Assembly: GCF_028291725.1 (NCBI RefSeq)
Contig: NZ_JAQGNT010000059.1
Span: 62,001-126,000 of the forward strand
Source: Hydrocarboniphaga sp.
Lineage (GTDB): Bacteria; Pseudomonadota; Gammaproteobacteria; Nevskiales; Nevskiaceae
DNA: 64,000 nt
Direction: 5' to 3'
Shown here: positions 9,701-16,881 of the stretch, piece after piece
Layout: each line of letters begins with the position of its first letter
Numbering within the stretch: position 1 is the first letter of the stretch
Translations under genes and position numbers: made by a program
The notes under the pieces: model-generated
The model's database searches: none
The model's input: the letters and a program-made list of their open reading frames with translations, nothing else
Told to the model about the DNA's origin: nothing

Positions 9701-11670
9701 AAGGCAGTGTCGCGCAGGTGCCGCCCGCGCCGGTGACGAGCACGCAGGGCTGGGTGCAGACCGCGCCGGGTCGCTACAGCTACGGCGTGCAGACCGTGCA
9801 GCCGTCCTCGGTCCCGGTGCAGCCGCAGTACGCGCAGCCGGTGAATTCGTTGCCCGCTTATGTGCCGCGGCAACTGGTGCCGAGCCAGCAGCTCAGCGTT
9901 CCGCGCCCGAAAGTCCAGCCGCGTTCGACGCTGCGCGACGAGGTGCTGCGCGACATGGGCGAAATCACCGGCCAGCCGGCGATGCCCTATGTCGCACCTT
10001 CCGCATCGTCCGCGCCGCGTCTGCAGACGATGGGACCCGCTCAACAGCAGCCGGCGCAGCCCTCCGGTTATCCGGCCGGCGCGATGCGCGCGCAGCAGCA
10101 ACCGCTTCAACCGCAATACGCGCAGCAGATCGTCGTCGTGCCGCCGCAACAGTACACGGTCACCGCGCCGCCGCCGGGCGTCGGAGCGACCGAGGCCGAT
10201 TACGCGCGCCAGGGTTTGCGGGTGCTGCCCGGCTCCGCGCCGGTGCCGGTCTACAGCACGCCGGTGCCGGCGCAGACCTATGTCGTCCAGGTGCCGGCCC
10301 AGCAAGTGCAGCCGATCGCGCCGATGCCGACTTACGTACCGGCTCCGGTGCAGGCCGCGCCGGCGCCGATTTACGGTGCGCCGATCGCGCCGAGCTACGG
10401 CATGCAGCTGCGCTCCGATCCGGCGCTGGCTACGCCCGACTTCGTGCTCGCGCGCCGCCGCCCGACGGCCGATCAGCCGAACGAAGTGCTGCGCGAAATC
10501 GCCGACATCAATGCCAAGCGCACGTCCTATGCGTCGTTCGGTCTGAGCATCCGCAGCCGCGACGGCCAGGCCGGCCTGGACAAGCTCACCGATCTGGAAA
10601 CGCCGGTTGAATTCAGCGTTGCCGGCGTGCAGGCCGGGCGCTTCAAGCTGCGCGCGGTGCCGACCTTCCTCGACGCCGGCAGTGTCTCCGGCTCGCAGAT
10701 CCCATTGTTCGGTGCGATGGCCCTGGTCGATCCGAATACCGGCTACGACTTCAGTCAGAGCGAGACCGGCATCGCGGTCGGAGCGGCTTACGAGATCGGC
10801 GATTTCAAGGCGGATTTCGGCTCCTCGCCGCTGGGTTTCCCGGTCGAAACCCTGGTCGGCGGCATCAACTGGCGGCCGCATATGGACAAGGTCAGCTTCA
10901 AGCTCGACCTGTCGCGGCGCCCGGTCACCGACAGCCTGCTGTCGTACGCCGGCACCGTGGACCCGGCCACCGGCAATACCTGGGGCGGCGTGACCAAGAC
11001 CGGCGGGCGGCTCGATGTCGCCTACGATCTGGGCCAGTTCGGCGTCTATGTCGACGGTGCCTACCACGTGCTCGACGGCGAGAACGTTGCGCGCAACAGC
11101 GTCTACGAAATCGGTGGCGGCTTCTATGCGCGCGCGCTCGACCGCCGCGATATGCGCATCACCTACGGCGTCAACATGACCACGTTCTTCTATAACAAGA
11201 ACCTGCGCCGTTTCACCTATGGCCAGGGCGGCTATTTCAGCCCGCAGAGTTATTTCGCGATCGCGATTCCGGTCGAGTGGAGCGGCGGCCGCGACCGCTT
11301 CTCGTACAAGCTCAACGCGGCGATCGGTATCCAGTCGTTCAAGGAGGACGCCAGCGCAGCGTTCCCGAACAACTCCGACCTGCAGACTGCGATCGAGACT
11401 TTCGTGATCGACAATCCCGACACCACCGCGGTCGCCGGTTATCCGTCGCAGAATTCGACCGGCATCGGCTTCAACTTCGGCGGCGCGTTTGAATACCTGA
11501 TCTCACCGAACCTGATCGCCGGCGCGCGCTTCGGCGTCGACAATGCGCGCGACTACGAAGAGGCGCAGGCTCTGGGCTACATCCGCTTTGCGTTCAGCGG
11601 CCAGCGCGGCGTGGCGAATCCGCCGGCGACGCTGATGCCGTTTTACGATTTTGGAGACCCGACCGAATGA
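6718..11670 (+). CDS. bcsC: Cellulose synthase outer-membrane secretin-like subunit BcsC
   Basis: At 1650 residues this is a long BcsC (E. coli about 1157). A signal peptide ends near AQAQAS (about residue 40). Tetratricopeptide repeats fill about residues 45-880 and would line up the nascent glucan in the periplasm. A low-complexity linker rich in Pro, Gln, Ala and Tyr spans about residues 880-1240. The C-terminal 400 residues form the BcsC beta-barrel that exports cellulose across the outer membrane. Two start codons are possible (6718 and 6730). The linker length is unusual, and a run of ten adenines at 9536-9545 lies in it, which could allow slippage. The gene overlaps the next one by four bases (ATGA). 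Confidence 0.95.
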   Translation: MGEPMVRTVKSTAASQRAVLTAILLSITPWLMPSLAQAQASTDQLVTQAHYWEDKGRYDLARESWLKLLRVSPDNADALSGLAMAEAKSGRGAAAQVYLDRLRTTHPDAAGTSGIEDAIRSGSYDQDKLQAPRALARDGKFDEAVAAYRQIFNEQIPDGRLGLEYYQTLAGVADGWEPARAGIDKLAKAHPDEPLYQLALAQHLTYREETRREGISSLQKLAGQPSIAAPAEQAWAQGLIWLGAKPGDEHLYQSYLANHQNAQVSARLETLRSGQAAAAAPAASGYPGRVEAPRPLSAEQIRGQQVQLAYDKLNENQLTEAGQMFEQILASSPGSDDAMGGLGIVRLRQERYGEARQYLQQATAMAPKRAARWKEALGTSRFWEQVRAGQAARTAGDLSGAERMLRQAITADPAIAAKETSVKSSLADILAEDGDVEGAEKLYREVLASKPDDIGAMRGLIAVLVKRNRLPEALNLADRLPPDQKDELGNLGALKGQYLRDQAKLASDAKDDAQAETLLKQALLEDPESPWTRLDLSRIYQRQHRTREANTLIDGLLTGGKTMPEALYIKALLVAENENWLEGLQILEQIPYEQRTQPMADLQRRLWVRYQTTRAGVYTRYGRPQEAAAILQQVEPFAQDSPELLGALATGLADIGEDGRALNYIRQALSRQSTPDVGLRMQYAGLLFKLRQDAEFEVVMEELIKYQNFDQQQSLDLANLRIAYRLRQADLVREEGNLARAYEYLEPLLRVNPNDPRLVMALARLYNDAKEYDKAAELYKRALQTDPNNLDAYKGAVSAALSMNQPEQAQALLDDAIRLDPQNPRLYALAARTARARGEDGRALQLYQQALRLDQEHGGDSEFGDGRYTPQLYLLDPSSSPVNNPFYGPTPPSNLPRPQIGGRYGAIDSAPPAVAAASVTRSAPAVKVARLQAAPITGAEKKKQLTRTYSPAPEALASNRIAPRRRSLQQGDIVLTTLPRWWKSGRLIKVSTYPEGSVAQVPPAPVTSTQGWVQTAPGRYSYGVQTVQPSSVPVQPQYAQPVNSLPAYVPRQLVPSQQLSVPRPKVQPRSTLRDEVLRDMGEITGQPAMPYVAPSASSAPRLQTMGPAQQQPAQPSGYPAGAMRAQQQPLQPQYAQQIVVVPPQQYTVTAPPPGVGATEADYARQGLRVLPGSAPVPVYSTPVPAQTYVVQVPAQQVQPIAPMPTYVPAPVQAAPAPIYGAPIAPSYGMQLRSDPALATPDFVLARRRPTADQPNEVLREIADINAKRTSYASFGLSIRSRDGQAGLDKLTDLETPVEFSVAGVQAGRFKLRAVPTFLDAGSVSGSQIPLFGAMALVDPNTGYDFSQSETGIAVGAAYEIGDFKADFGSSPLGFPVETLVGGINWRPHMDKVSFKLDLSRRPVTDSLLSYAGTVDPATGNTWGGVTKTGGRLDVAYDLGQFGVYVDGAYHVLDGENVARNSVYEIGGGFYARALDRRDMRITYGVNMTTFFYNKNLRRFTYGQGGYFSPQSYFAIAIPVEWSGGRDRFSYKLNAAIGIQSFKEDASAAFPNNSDLQTAIETFVIDNPDTTAVAGYPSQNSTGIGFNFGGAFEYLISPNLIAGARFGVDNARDYEEAQALGYIRFAFSGQRGVANPPATLMPFYDFGDPTE
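9536..9545 (+). repeat. A10 homopolymer inside bcsC
   Basis: Ten consecutive adenines encode the end of a Glu-Lys-Lys-Lys stretch at the start of the low-complexity linker of BcsC. Homopolymers this long are rare in such GC-rich coding sequence and are candidate sites for replication or transcriptional slippage. Confidence 0.8.
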
Positions 11671-12176
11671 AGCCCGCCCTGATGCTGATGCTGTTGTCGT
11701 GCGCGGCGAGCCTGGTTGCGTGCAGCCTCGATGGTGGCACTGGCACCGGGCCGACGCCGTCCGGCGCTTATGTTCCGGCACCGAACGCCGGCCCGGCTTA
11801 CGCCGCCGGCGGTGCCGACAGCAGCGCCAAAAGCAGCCTCGCCAACGGCGATATCGCCGGTGCGGCGGCCGGTTTCGGCCAGGCGGTCGACACCAATCCT
11901 TTCGATCCGATCGCGCTGAACAATCTGGCGGTGGCGAAAACAGAAGCCGGTGATTTCCATACCGCGCTGGAGTTGCTGGAGCGGGCAGAGCGCCTGGCGC
12001 CGCAGAACACCGAGGTCGCCGCGAACCTGGCGCGCCTGCGCAGCTGGAACCAGAACTACGCGATGCAGGACGGCAGCACGCTGGGCCAGGCCGGTGTGCC
12101 AACTGGCACCACGTTCAAGAACCTGCCGCCGGAACCGCCGCCGTTGTGGGATACGCGGACGAGCGCGGAGAAGTAG
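11667..12176 (+). CDS. Small TPR-containing lipoprotein at the end of the cellulose operon
   Basis: The 169-residue product has a lipoprotein signal peptide with lipobox LVAC (Cys19), a Gly/Pro/Ala-rich stretch to about residue 55, and then one or two TPR-like helical hairpins (about residues 58-115), including a segment reading NPFDPIALNNLAVAKTEAG. Its ATG overlaps the bcsC stop as ATGA, so it is translationally coupled to bcsC. It does not correspond to a named bcs gene that I recognise. Position and fold suggest an outer-membrane-anchored accessory of the BcsC exporter or an assembly factor. This function is inferred from context only. Confidence 0.85.
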   Translation: MKPALMLMLLSCAASLVACSLDGGTGTGPTPSGAYVPAPNAGPAYAAGGADSSAKSSLANGDIAGAAAGFGQAVDTNPFDPIALNNLAVAKTEAGDFHTALELLERAERLAPQNTEVAANLARLRSWNQNYAMQDGSTLGQAGVPTGTTFKNLPPEPPPLWDTRTSAEK

Positions 12177-12194
12177 GCGGTTTGTCGGCTTGAT

Positions 12195-12268
12195 GTTGGG
12201 GTTCGCTGCGCTCACCCCAACCTACGGATCGATGTGTGTAGGTTGGGGTGAGCGCAGCGAACCCCAAC
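12195..12268. repeat. Palindromic repeat family A, copy 1
   Basis: Two 31-base arms, 12195-12225 and 12238-12268, are perfect reverse complements; each contains GGTTGGGGTGAGCGCAGCGA or its complement. The same 31-mer recurs as inverted pairs near 13645, 19526 and 41459. It lies between the convergent cellulose operon and the ParA-like gene, so it may also act as a bidirectional terminator. Confidence 0.95.
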
Positions 12269-12289
12269 AACATCGCCCGAGCCGAACCC

Positions 12290-13063
12290 TCAAGCCTCGC
12301 CGCTCAGCGCATCCCACAGCGCCAGATACTCCCTGGTCACCCGATGCGAGGCCTCGAGATAGACCATCGGGCAATGCTTCTCGTGGCTTTCCTTGACCCG
12401 CACCGAGCTTGAGATCGTCTGGTCCAGCAACGGCCGGCCTTCGGCTTTCAGCTCCTCGACCACGCGCGTCGGCAGCTTGCTGCGCGACTGGAACTGGTTG
12501 ACGACGATGCCCTCGATCTCCAGATCCTCGTTATGGTCGCCGCGGATCTCCTCGATGTTGTCGACCAGCGTATACAGTGCCTGGCGCGAGAACTCGTCGC
12601 AATCGAACGGGATCAGCACGCGATCCGCCGCAATCAGCGCCGAGCGCGCATAAAAGTTCAGCGCCGGCGGCGTGTCGATGAAGATCGCGTCGTAGCCCTT
12701 GATCTTCTTCAGCGCGTCGCGGAACTTGTAGATCTTCTGCTTGGCTTCGAGCTTCACCGTCAGCTCTTCGAGCCGCGGATCGGCGGCGACCACGTCCAGG
12801 TTCTCGAAAGGGCTGTTGGTCGCATAGCTGACGAAGGGCGGCGACTGCAGCGAGAACGACAGTGTCGCCTCGAAGAAATCGGCGACCGTGCGGTCGGGCT
12901 TGGCGCTGTCGGCACCGAGCAGGTATTGCGTCGAATTGCCCTGGGTGTCGAGATCGATCACCAGCGTGCGCAGGCCGCGCGAGGCGGCGATCGCCGCCAG
13001 GTTGCAAACGATGGTGGTCTTGCCGACTCCGCCTTTCTGATTGAACACGACCCGCTTGATCAT
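12290..13063 (-). CDS. ParA/Soj-family chromosome-type ATPase
   Basis: The 257-residue protein starts MIKRVVFNQKGGVGKTT, giving the deviant Walker A motif at residues 8-17, followed by VIDLDTQGNS (about 36-45) and FIDTPPALN (about 118-126). These are hallmarks of ParA-type ATPases that partition DNA or position protein cargo. No parB or plasmid replication gene is nearby, so this is probably an orphan chromosomal ParA. An AAGGACGAG Shine-Dalgarno region precedes the ATG at 13063. The gene converges on the cellulose operon with repeat family A between them. Its cargo cannot be told from the sequence. Confidence 0.9.
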   Translation of the reverse strand: MIKRVVFNQKGGVGKTTIVCNLAAIAASRGLRTLVIDLDTQGNSTQYLLGADSAKPDRTVADFFEATLSFSLQSPPFVSYATNSPFENLDVVAADPRLEELTVKLEAKQKIYKFRDALKKIKGYDAIFIDTPPALNFYARSALIAADRVLIPFDCDEFSRQALYTLVDNIEEIRGDHNEDLEIEGIVVNQFQSRSKLPTRVVEELKAEGRPLLDQTISSSVRVKESHEKHCPMVYLEASHRVTREYLALWDALSGEA

Positions 13064-13168
13064 CTCGCTCGTCCTTGAAGGGTGATTGAAGCCGGTGCAC
13101 AGACGCTTTCATAGCAGAAAGCTTGCCGCGCGGACATGGCCCCGCGGGCAATGCGACAATCCTGCGCT

Positions 13169-13648
13169 ATGAACGACGCCGCCTCTTCACTCACCGCCGC
13201 ACAGGCCGCCGCCGATCTGCCATGGGACGTGACGGAGCCCTACATCGAGCGGGTGGTGGTTGGGCCCGAGCATCTGGACTTCTTCGGCCACACCAACAAC
13301 GTGGTTTATCTGTCCTGGCTGGAGCAGGTTGCCTGGGGCCATTCGCAGCATCTGGGGCTGGATTTCGCCGACTATCAGCGGCTCGGTGCCGGCTGCGTCG
13401 CACGCCGGCACGAGCTGGACTACCTGGCGGCAACTTTCGAGGGCGATGTGCTGTGGCTGTCGACCTGGATCGCCGAAACCGACTCGCGGCTGACGATGTG
13501 GCGCGCCTACCAGGTGATCCGCGAGCGCGACAAGCGCACCGTGATGCGCGGCCGCACGCAATGGGTCTGCGTCGACATGGCCAGCGGCCGGCCGCGAAGA
13601 ATGCCGCCGGAGTTTGTCGCTGCTTATCGGGTCACGACGTCGCGGTAG
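13169..13648 (+). CDS. Acyl-CoA thioesterase of the hotdog (4HBT) family
   Basis: The 159-residue product has the 4HBT signature DFFGHTNNVVYLSWLEQ (about residues 34-50), with the catalytic-type aspartate and the conserved HxNN. The family hydrolyses acyl-CoA or aryl-CoA thioesters in the cytoplasm; the substrate is not predictable here. An in-frame ATG at 13136 exists, but the product from 13169 better matches the usual family length. The TAG stop at 13646-13648 lies within the first bases of a repeat family A arm that begins at 13645, so the repeat contributes the end of this gene. Confidence 0.88.
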   Translation: MNDAASSLTAAQAAADLPWDVTEPYIERVVVGPEHLDFFGHTNNVVYLSWLEQVAWGHSQHLGLDFADYQRLGAGCVARRHELDYLAATFEGDVLWLSTWIAETDSRLTMWRAYQVIRERDKRTVMRGRTQWVCVDMASGRPRRMPPEFVAAYRVTTSR

Positions 13649-13722
13649 GTTGGGGTGAGCGCAGCGAACCCCAACATTCATTCGCGCTGATGTTGGGGTT
13701 CGCTGCGCTCACCCCAACCTAC
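13645..13722. repeat. Palindromic repeat family A, copy 2
   Basis: Perfect 31-base inverted arms at 13645-13675 and 13692-13722 are identical in sequence to copy 1 but in the opposite relative arrangement. The element overlaps the thioesterase stop codon and ends six bases before the 3' end of the convergent DUF3293 gene. Confidence 0.95.
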
Positions 13723-13728
13723 ACGGCG

Positions 13729-14163
13729 TTACGGATTGAGCCACAGCAGCCGCGGTGCTTCGCCGATTTTCGCGGTAACCAGCGCGTTCTGGTAGAAGCG
13801 CTCGCCGAGATCCATGACCCAGACCCGGTCCGCGTCCGCGAGCAGAAAGCCCGGCTCGTCCGGCCATTCCTGAGTCGGGTCGCAGTTCAGAGCCTGGATC
13901 CAGTTGCCGGCGCGCGTCTCCAGTTCGTAACGCAGTTCGTTGAAATAGAAAAGATTGAGTTCCGAGCGCGCCAGTTCCGAGCGCGGATTGCAGGGTGTGA
14001 TGATGTACCACTCGCGCCGCATATGAGTCTGCTCGCGCAGCCGGCGTTCAAGCTCGGCGTCGTACTGGCCGATGCGCAGGGTGATCGTGCCGGAGTCCAG
14101 CATCACCTTGTATTCGGTTTTGCGGTAGACCGATTCCCAACGGCTCTTCACCGTGTCGTTCAT
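13729..14163 (-). CDS. DUF3293 domain-containing protein
   Basis: The 144-residue protein resembles the DUF3293 family, small cytoplasmic proteins of unknown function. The supporting region is WYIITPCNPRSE (about residues 52-63), followed by a helical stretch and the segment EWPDEPGFLLADAD. The start codon overlaps the stop of the upstream alpha/beta hydrolase gene by four bases (ATGA type), so the two form a tight operon. No catalytic motif is evident. Confidence 0.8.
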   Translation of the reverse strand: MNDTVKSRWESVYRKTEYKVMLDSGTITLRIGQYDAELERRLREQTHMRREWYIITPCNPRSELARSELNLFYFNELRYELETRAGNWIQALNCDPTQEWPDEPGFLLADADRVWVMDLGERFYQNALVTAKIGEAPRLLWLNP

Positions 14164-14675
14164 GGTGCTGAAACCTGCGTCGCGCGGTCGAGGAGATCAG
14201 CAAACAATACGCCGAGTTCGGGCAGCCGATCGTTGAGAGAGTGGTCGGAGCGCAGCATGTGCAGATCGGCGCGGTGGCGCTGGGCGAAGCGCAGCGCACG
14301 CTCGAACGGCACGATCTCGTCGTCCCAGCCGTGCACCACCGAACACAGCGCCGGAATGGCCTCGGGTTCCTCGTCGTAATGCGGGAAATACAGTGCTGGC
14401 GCCATCAGGAACAGCGCGGCCGGCGCTAGCTGTCTGCAAGCCCGCGCCGACACGTAACCACCCATGCTAGAGCCGGCCAGCACCAGAGTACGTGCGCTGG
14501 GTGCCAGCGTATGCAACTCGGCTACGCGCTGCCGGGGATTGCTCGTGTGACTATAATCCGGACTGATCACATCGAAACCGCGTCCGCGCGCGATCTCCGC
14601 CAGGTGCGTGATCTTGATACCCCAGGGACCGCTTTCCTTGCCATGGGCGAAGCAGACCAGCTTGTCGGGCTTCAT
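14160..14675 (-). CDS. Alpha/beta hydrolase (YqiA/RBBP9-like small esterase)
   Basis: The 171-residue product from the ATG at 14675 begins MKPDKLVCFAHGKESGPWG, which gives the oxyanion-hole HG motif. The nucleophile elbow is GSSMGG (about residues 70-75), the acid is in HGWDDE and the histidine in DHSLND, completing a Ser-Asp-His triad. Small hydrolases of this layout include YqiA-type esterases. A longer frame runs upstream to 14783, but the family starts just before the first beta strand, so 14675 is preferred. It is translationally coupled to the DUF3293 gene. The substrate is unknown. Confidence 0.85.
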   Translation of the reverse strand: MKPDKLVCFAHGKESGPWGIKITHLAEIARGRGFDVISPDYSHTSNPRQRVAELHTLAPSARTLVLAGSSMGGYVSARACRQLAPAALFLMAPALYFPHYDEEPEAIPALCSVVHGWDDEIVPFERALRFAQRHRADLHMLRSDHSLNDRLPELGVLFADLLDRATQVSAP

Positions 14676-14715
14676 GTGTGGACTTTTTGGGGCAAGGGAT
14701 TGAGGAGCGGCGACC

Positions 14716-15009
14716 ATGATAGCGAAAGCACGCCGCAGCGCCGGCCGGAGTCGTCGCCGTGAGCCACTCGACATCAAGCTCACGCTCGCTTTCCGCTTCG
14801 GCGACGAGCCGGAGGATCATGTGACGGTGATGAACGATCGATCCATCCCGCTGGTCGGAACGGTGTTCGAGTCGCGTGACAGGATACTGCGCGGCTTCTC
14901 GCGGCTGCTGTTCAAGGCGGCGGCGCAAAAGCCGAAGGTCGTGTCGGAACTGGTCCCGCTGTTCAAGTTACTGGGCGGCCGTGGCCGCCGGAAGAAAAAA
15001 GCGAAATGA
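14716..15009 (+). CDS. Conserved-looking small basic protein of unknown function
   Basis: The 97-residue protein is strongly basic at both ends (Arg-rich start, a tail ending RRKKKAK) with a central region of alternating hydrophobic and acidic residues (KLTLAFRFGDEPEDHV). GAGGAG lies about ten bases before the ATG, and the stop overlaps the next start (ATGA), supporting real translation. I do not recognise a family. The gene is divergent from the hydrolase/DUF3293 pair and may share its promoter region. Confidence 0.65.
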   Translation: MIAKARRSAGRSRRREPLDIKLTLAFRFGDEPEDHVTVMNDRSIPLVGTVFESRDRILRGFSRLLFKAAAQKPKVVSELVPLFKLLGGRGRRKKKAK

Positions 15010-15302
15010 AGACGCTGCTGCTGATTGTCGACGGATCGATCGCCTGCCTCGGCCTGACCATGGGCCTGGTGCAGGCGGTGGTCTGCATCCTGTACGGCTT
15101 CGTGCTCGACATGTCGCCAGCGCTGGTCAAGCAGATGCCGATGCTGCTGTGGAGCACGACGATCTTCACTGCCGTCGGCCTGATTTTTCTTGCCGGTTTC
15201 TTCTTGCTGCTGCGCGGCCGCAGTTGGGGCTGGCCGGTGCAGGGTTTCGCGCTGGCATCGCTGGCGCCCGCCGGCGTCGTGCTGACGCGGTTGTTCGCCT
15301 GA
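15006..15302 (+). CDS. Small inner-membrane protein of unknown function
   Basis: The 98-residue product has three hydrophobic segments (about residues 3-34, 48-70 and 76-95) consistent with transmembrane helices and few charged residues. It overlaps the upstream small basic protein by four bases, so the two are co-translated. No domain was recognised, and no function is proposed. Confidence 0.7.
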   Translation: MKTLLLIVDGSIACLGLTMGLVQAVVCILYGFVLDMSPALVKQMPMLLWSTTIFTAVGLIFLAGFFLLLRGRSWGWPVQGFALASLAPAGVVLTRLFA

Positions 15303-15316
15303 CCACCCCTATTCGA

Positions 15317-15371
15317 AGGGCCTGTTGACATTGAATCGAGCGCAGCAACCGATTCAATGTCAACAGGCCCT
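15317..15371. repeat. 22-bp perfect hairpin with IS-end-like arms
   Basis: The arms 15317-15338 and 15350-15371 are exact reverse complements around an 11-base loop. They begin GGGCCTGTTGACATTG, resembling terminal inverted repeats of IS5-type elements. It may be the collapsed remnant of a MITE or a bidirectional terminator. An ATG inside the right arm (15357) is in frame with the next gene but is unlikely to be its start. Confidence 0.85.
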
Positions 15372-15395
15372 AAGCTGGCACTCTGCGGAGGCTAC

Positions 15396-16826
15396 ATGGC
15401 TATGCAAATCGCGGCACCGCGTCAATGGGAATGGATGGCCCTGATCCCGCTGCTGGCCGGGCTGTATGCCCTGGCTTCGCATGAAGGTTTTTTGTGGTGG
15501 TTGTTCGCCGGCGTGCCCGGCACCCTGGTGCTGGCTTCAGCGGTGGCGCTGTTGCTGATGCCGGGCGATCCGCGCGTGACCGCGTACATGAGCCTGGGCT
15601 CGGTGCTCGGCCTGCTGTTTGCGCTGCCGTTGATCCTCGCGCACGGCTTCGGCCCAGCGCTGGTCGCAGCGCTGTTGTTCGTCGGCTCGTTCCTGGTCGC
15701 GGGCCGCAGCGGGTTGCGCAACGAGCCGGTATACGAAGGTGCGGCCGACTTGCATCTCGACGTGAAGATGGACGCCAAAGCGGCGGTGGACGAGGCGGTG
15801 CTCGGCTACTTCCTGGCCTCGGCCGCGGTGCCCAGCGGTGAAGCCGCGGCGCGGATGAGCGAGGACGCGGTCAAGCTGGAGGCGATGCTCGACGCCAATG
15901 GCTGGCGGCAGAATCCCGAGCTGTTCCACAAGGAGCCGCCGCCGCCGGAGCGCGTGCAGATCCACAAGGCGCGGCTGTTCGGTATCGAGTACGAGCGCGC
16001 CAGCTTCGACAGCGGCTTCAGCCTGCCGCCGGAACTGCCGGGCGCGCAGGTCTGGATGGGCCATGAAAAGAACAACCGCTGCGTCGCCAACGTGCTGCGC
16101 CATCCGGGTGCACCGCGCCCCTGGCTGATGTGCATTCACGGCTACCGGATGGGTGAGGCCTGGCTGGATTTCGGGCTGTTTTCGCCGAATTATCTGCATC
16201 ACCATCTCGGCCTGAACGTGCTGATGCCGACCCTGCCGCTGCATGGCACGCGCAAGATCGGCCTGCGCACCGGCGATCATTTCCTGGACGGCGATCTGCT
16301 CGATCTGCTGTACGCCGAGTCGCAGGCGCTGTGGGATCTGCGCCGCTGGCTGGCCTGGCTGCGCACGCAGGAGGAAAACCCCGCAATCGGCGTCTACGGA
16401 ATCAGCCTCGGCGGCTACAACGCCAGCCTGCTCGCCGGCTACGCCGAGGGCCTGGATTTCGTCGTCGCCGGCATTCCGATCGTCGACCTGGCGATCGGCA
16501 TCTGGCGTTTCGTGCCTTCGATGCACCAGCGCTACCTGACATGGCGCGGTCTCGACGAGAAGCGCTACCAGGACATTCTCCGTGTGGTGTCGCCGCTGAC
16601 GCGGCCGCCGAAGCTCGACCAACGCAGCCTGCATATTTTTGCAGCCACAGGCGACCGCATCGTCGCGCCGCGCAATCCGGTGATGCTGTCGCAGCACTGG
16701 AACGTGCCGGTGACCTGGTATCAGGGCTCGCATCTGTCGATCCGCTATCAGCCTGAGCCGAAACAGGTTCTGGAAGAGGCGATGAGCCGCGCCGGCTGGC
16801 GCTCGAGTGCATACGCGACGATATAA
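15396..16826 (+). CDS. Membrane-anchored alpha/beta hydrolase
   Basis: The 476-residue protein has an N-terminal block of four to five hydrophobic segments (about residues 8-112) followed by a soluble alpha/beta hydrolase domain. The nucleophile elbow is GISLGGY (about residues 333-339), and the C-terminal end has TGDRIVAP (acid) and GSHLSI (histidine). The ATG at 15396 follows GGAG at a good distance; the frame also extends to an ATG at 15357 inside a palindromic repeat, which is rejected. The FabH-like gene follows 55 bases downstream on the same strand, hinting at lipid or acyl-chain metabolism, but the substrate is unknown. Confidence 0.8.
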   Translation: MAMQIAAPRQWEWMALIPLLAGLYALASHEGFLWWLFAGVPGTLVLASAVALLLMPGDPRVTAYMSLGSVLGLLFALPLILAHGFGPALVAALLFVGSFLVAGRSGLRNEPVYEGAADLHLDVKMDAKAAVDEAVLGYFLASAAVPSGEAAARMSEDAVKLEAMLDANGWRQNPELFHKEPPPPERVQIHKARLFGIEYERASFDSGFSLPPELPGAQVWMGHEKNNRCVANVLRHPGAPRPWLMCIHGYRMGEAWLDFGLFSPNYLHHHLGLNVLMPTLPLHGTRKIGLRTGDHFLDGDLLDLLYAESQALWDLRRWLAWLRTQEENPAIGVYGISLGGYNASLLAGYAEGLDFVVAGIPIVDLAIGIWRFVPSMHQRYLTWRGLDEKRYQDILRVVSPLTRPPKLDQRSLHIFAATGDRIVAPRNPVMLSQHWNVPVTWYQGSHLSIRYQPEPKQVLEEAMSRAGWRSSAYATI

Positions 16827-16881
16827 GCCTTTCGCCGGTTAGAATGTGACCTTTGGAACGCGACCTGTCGATGGATCTGCG

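Noticed and set aside
15357-15395. Upstream ATG for the membrane-anchored hydrolase
   Set aside because: It lies inside a palindromic arm, and the ATG at 15396 has a proper ribosome-binding site.
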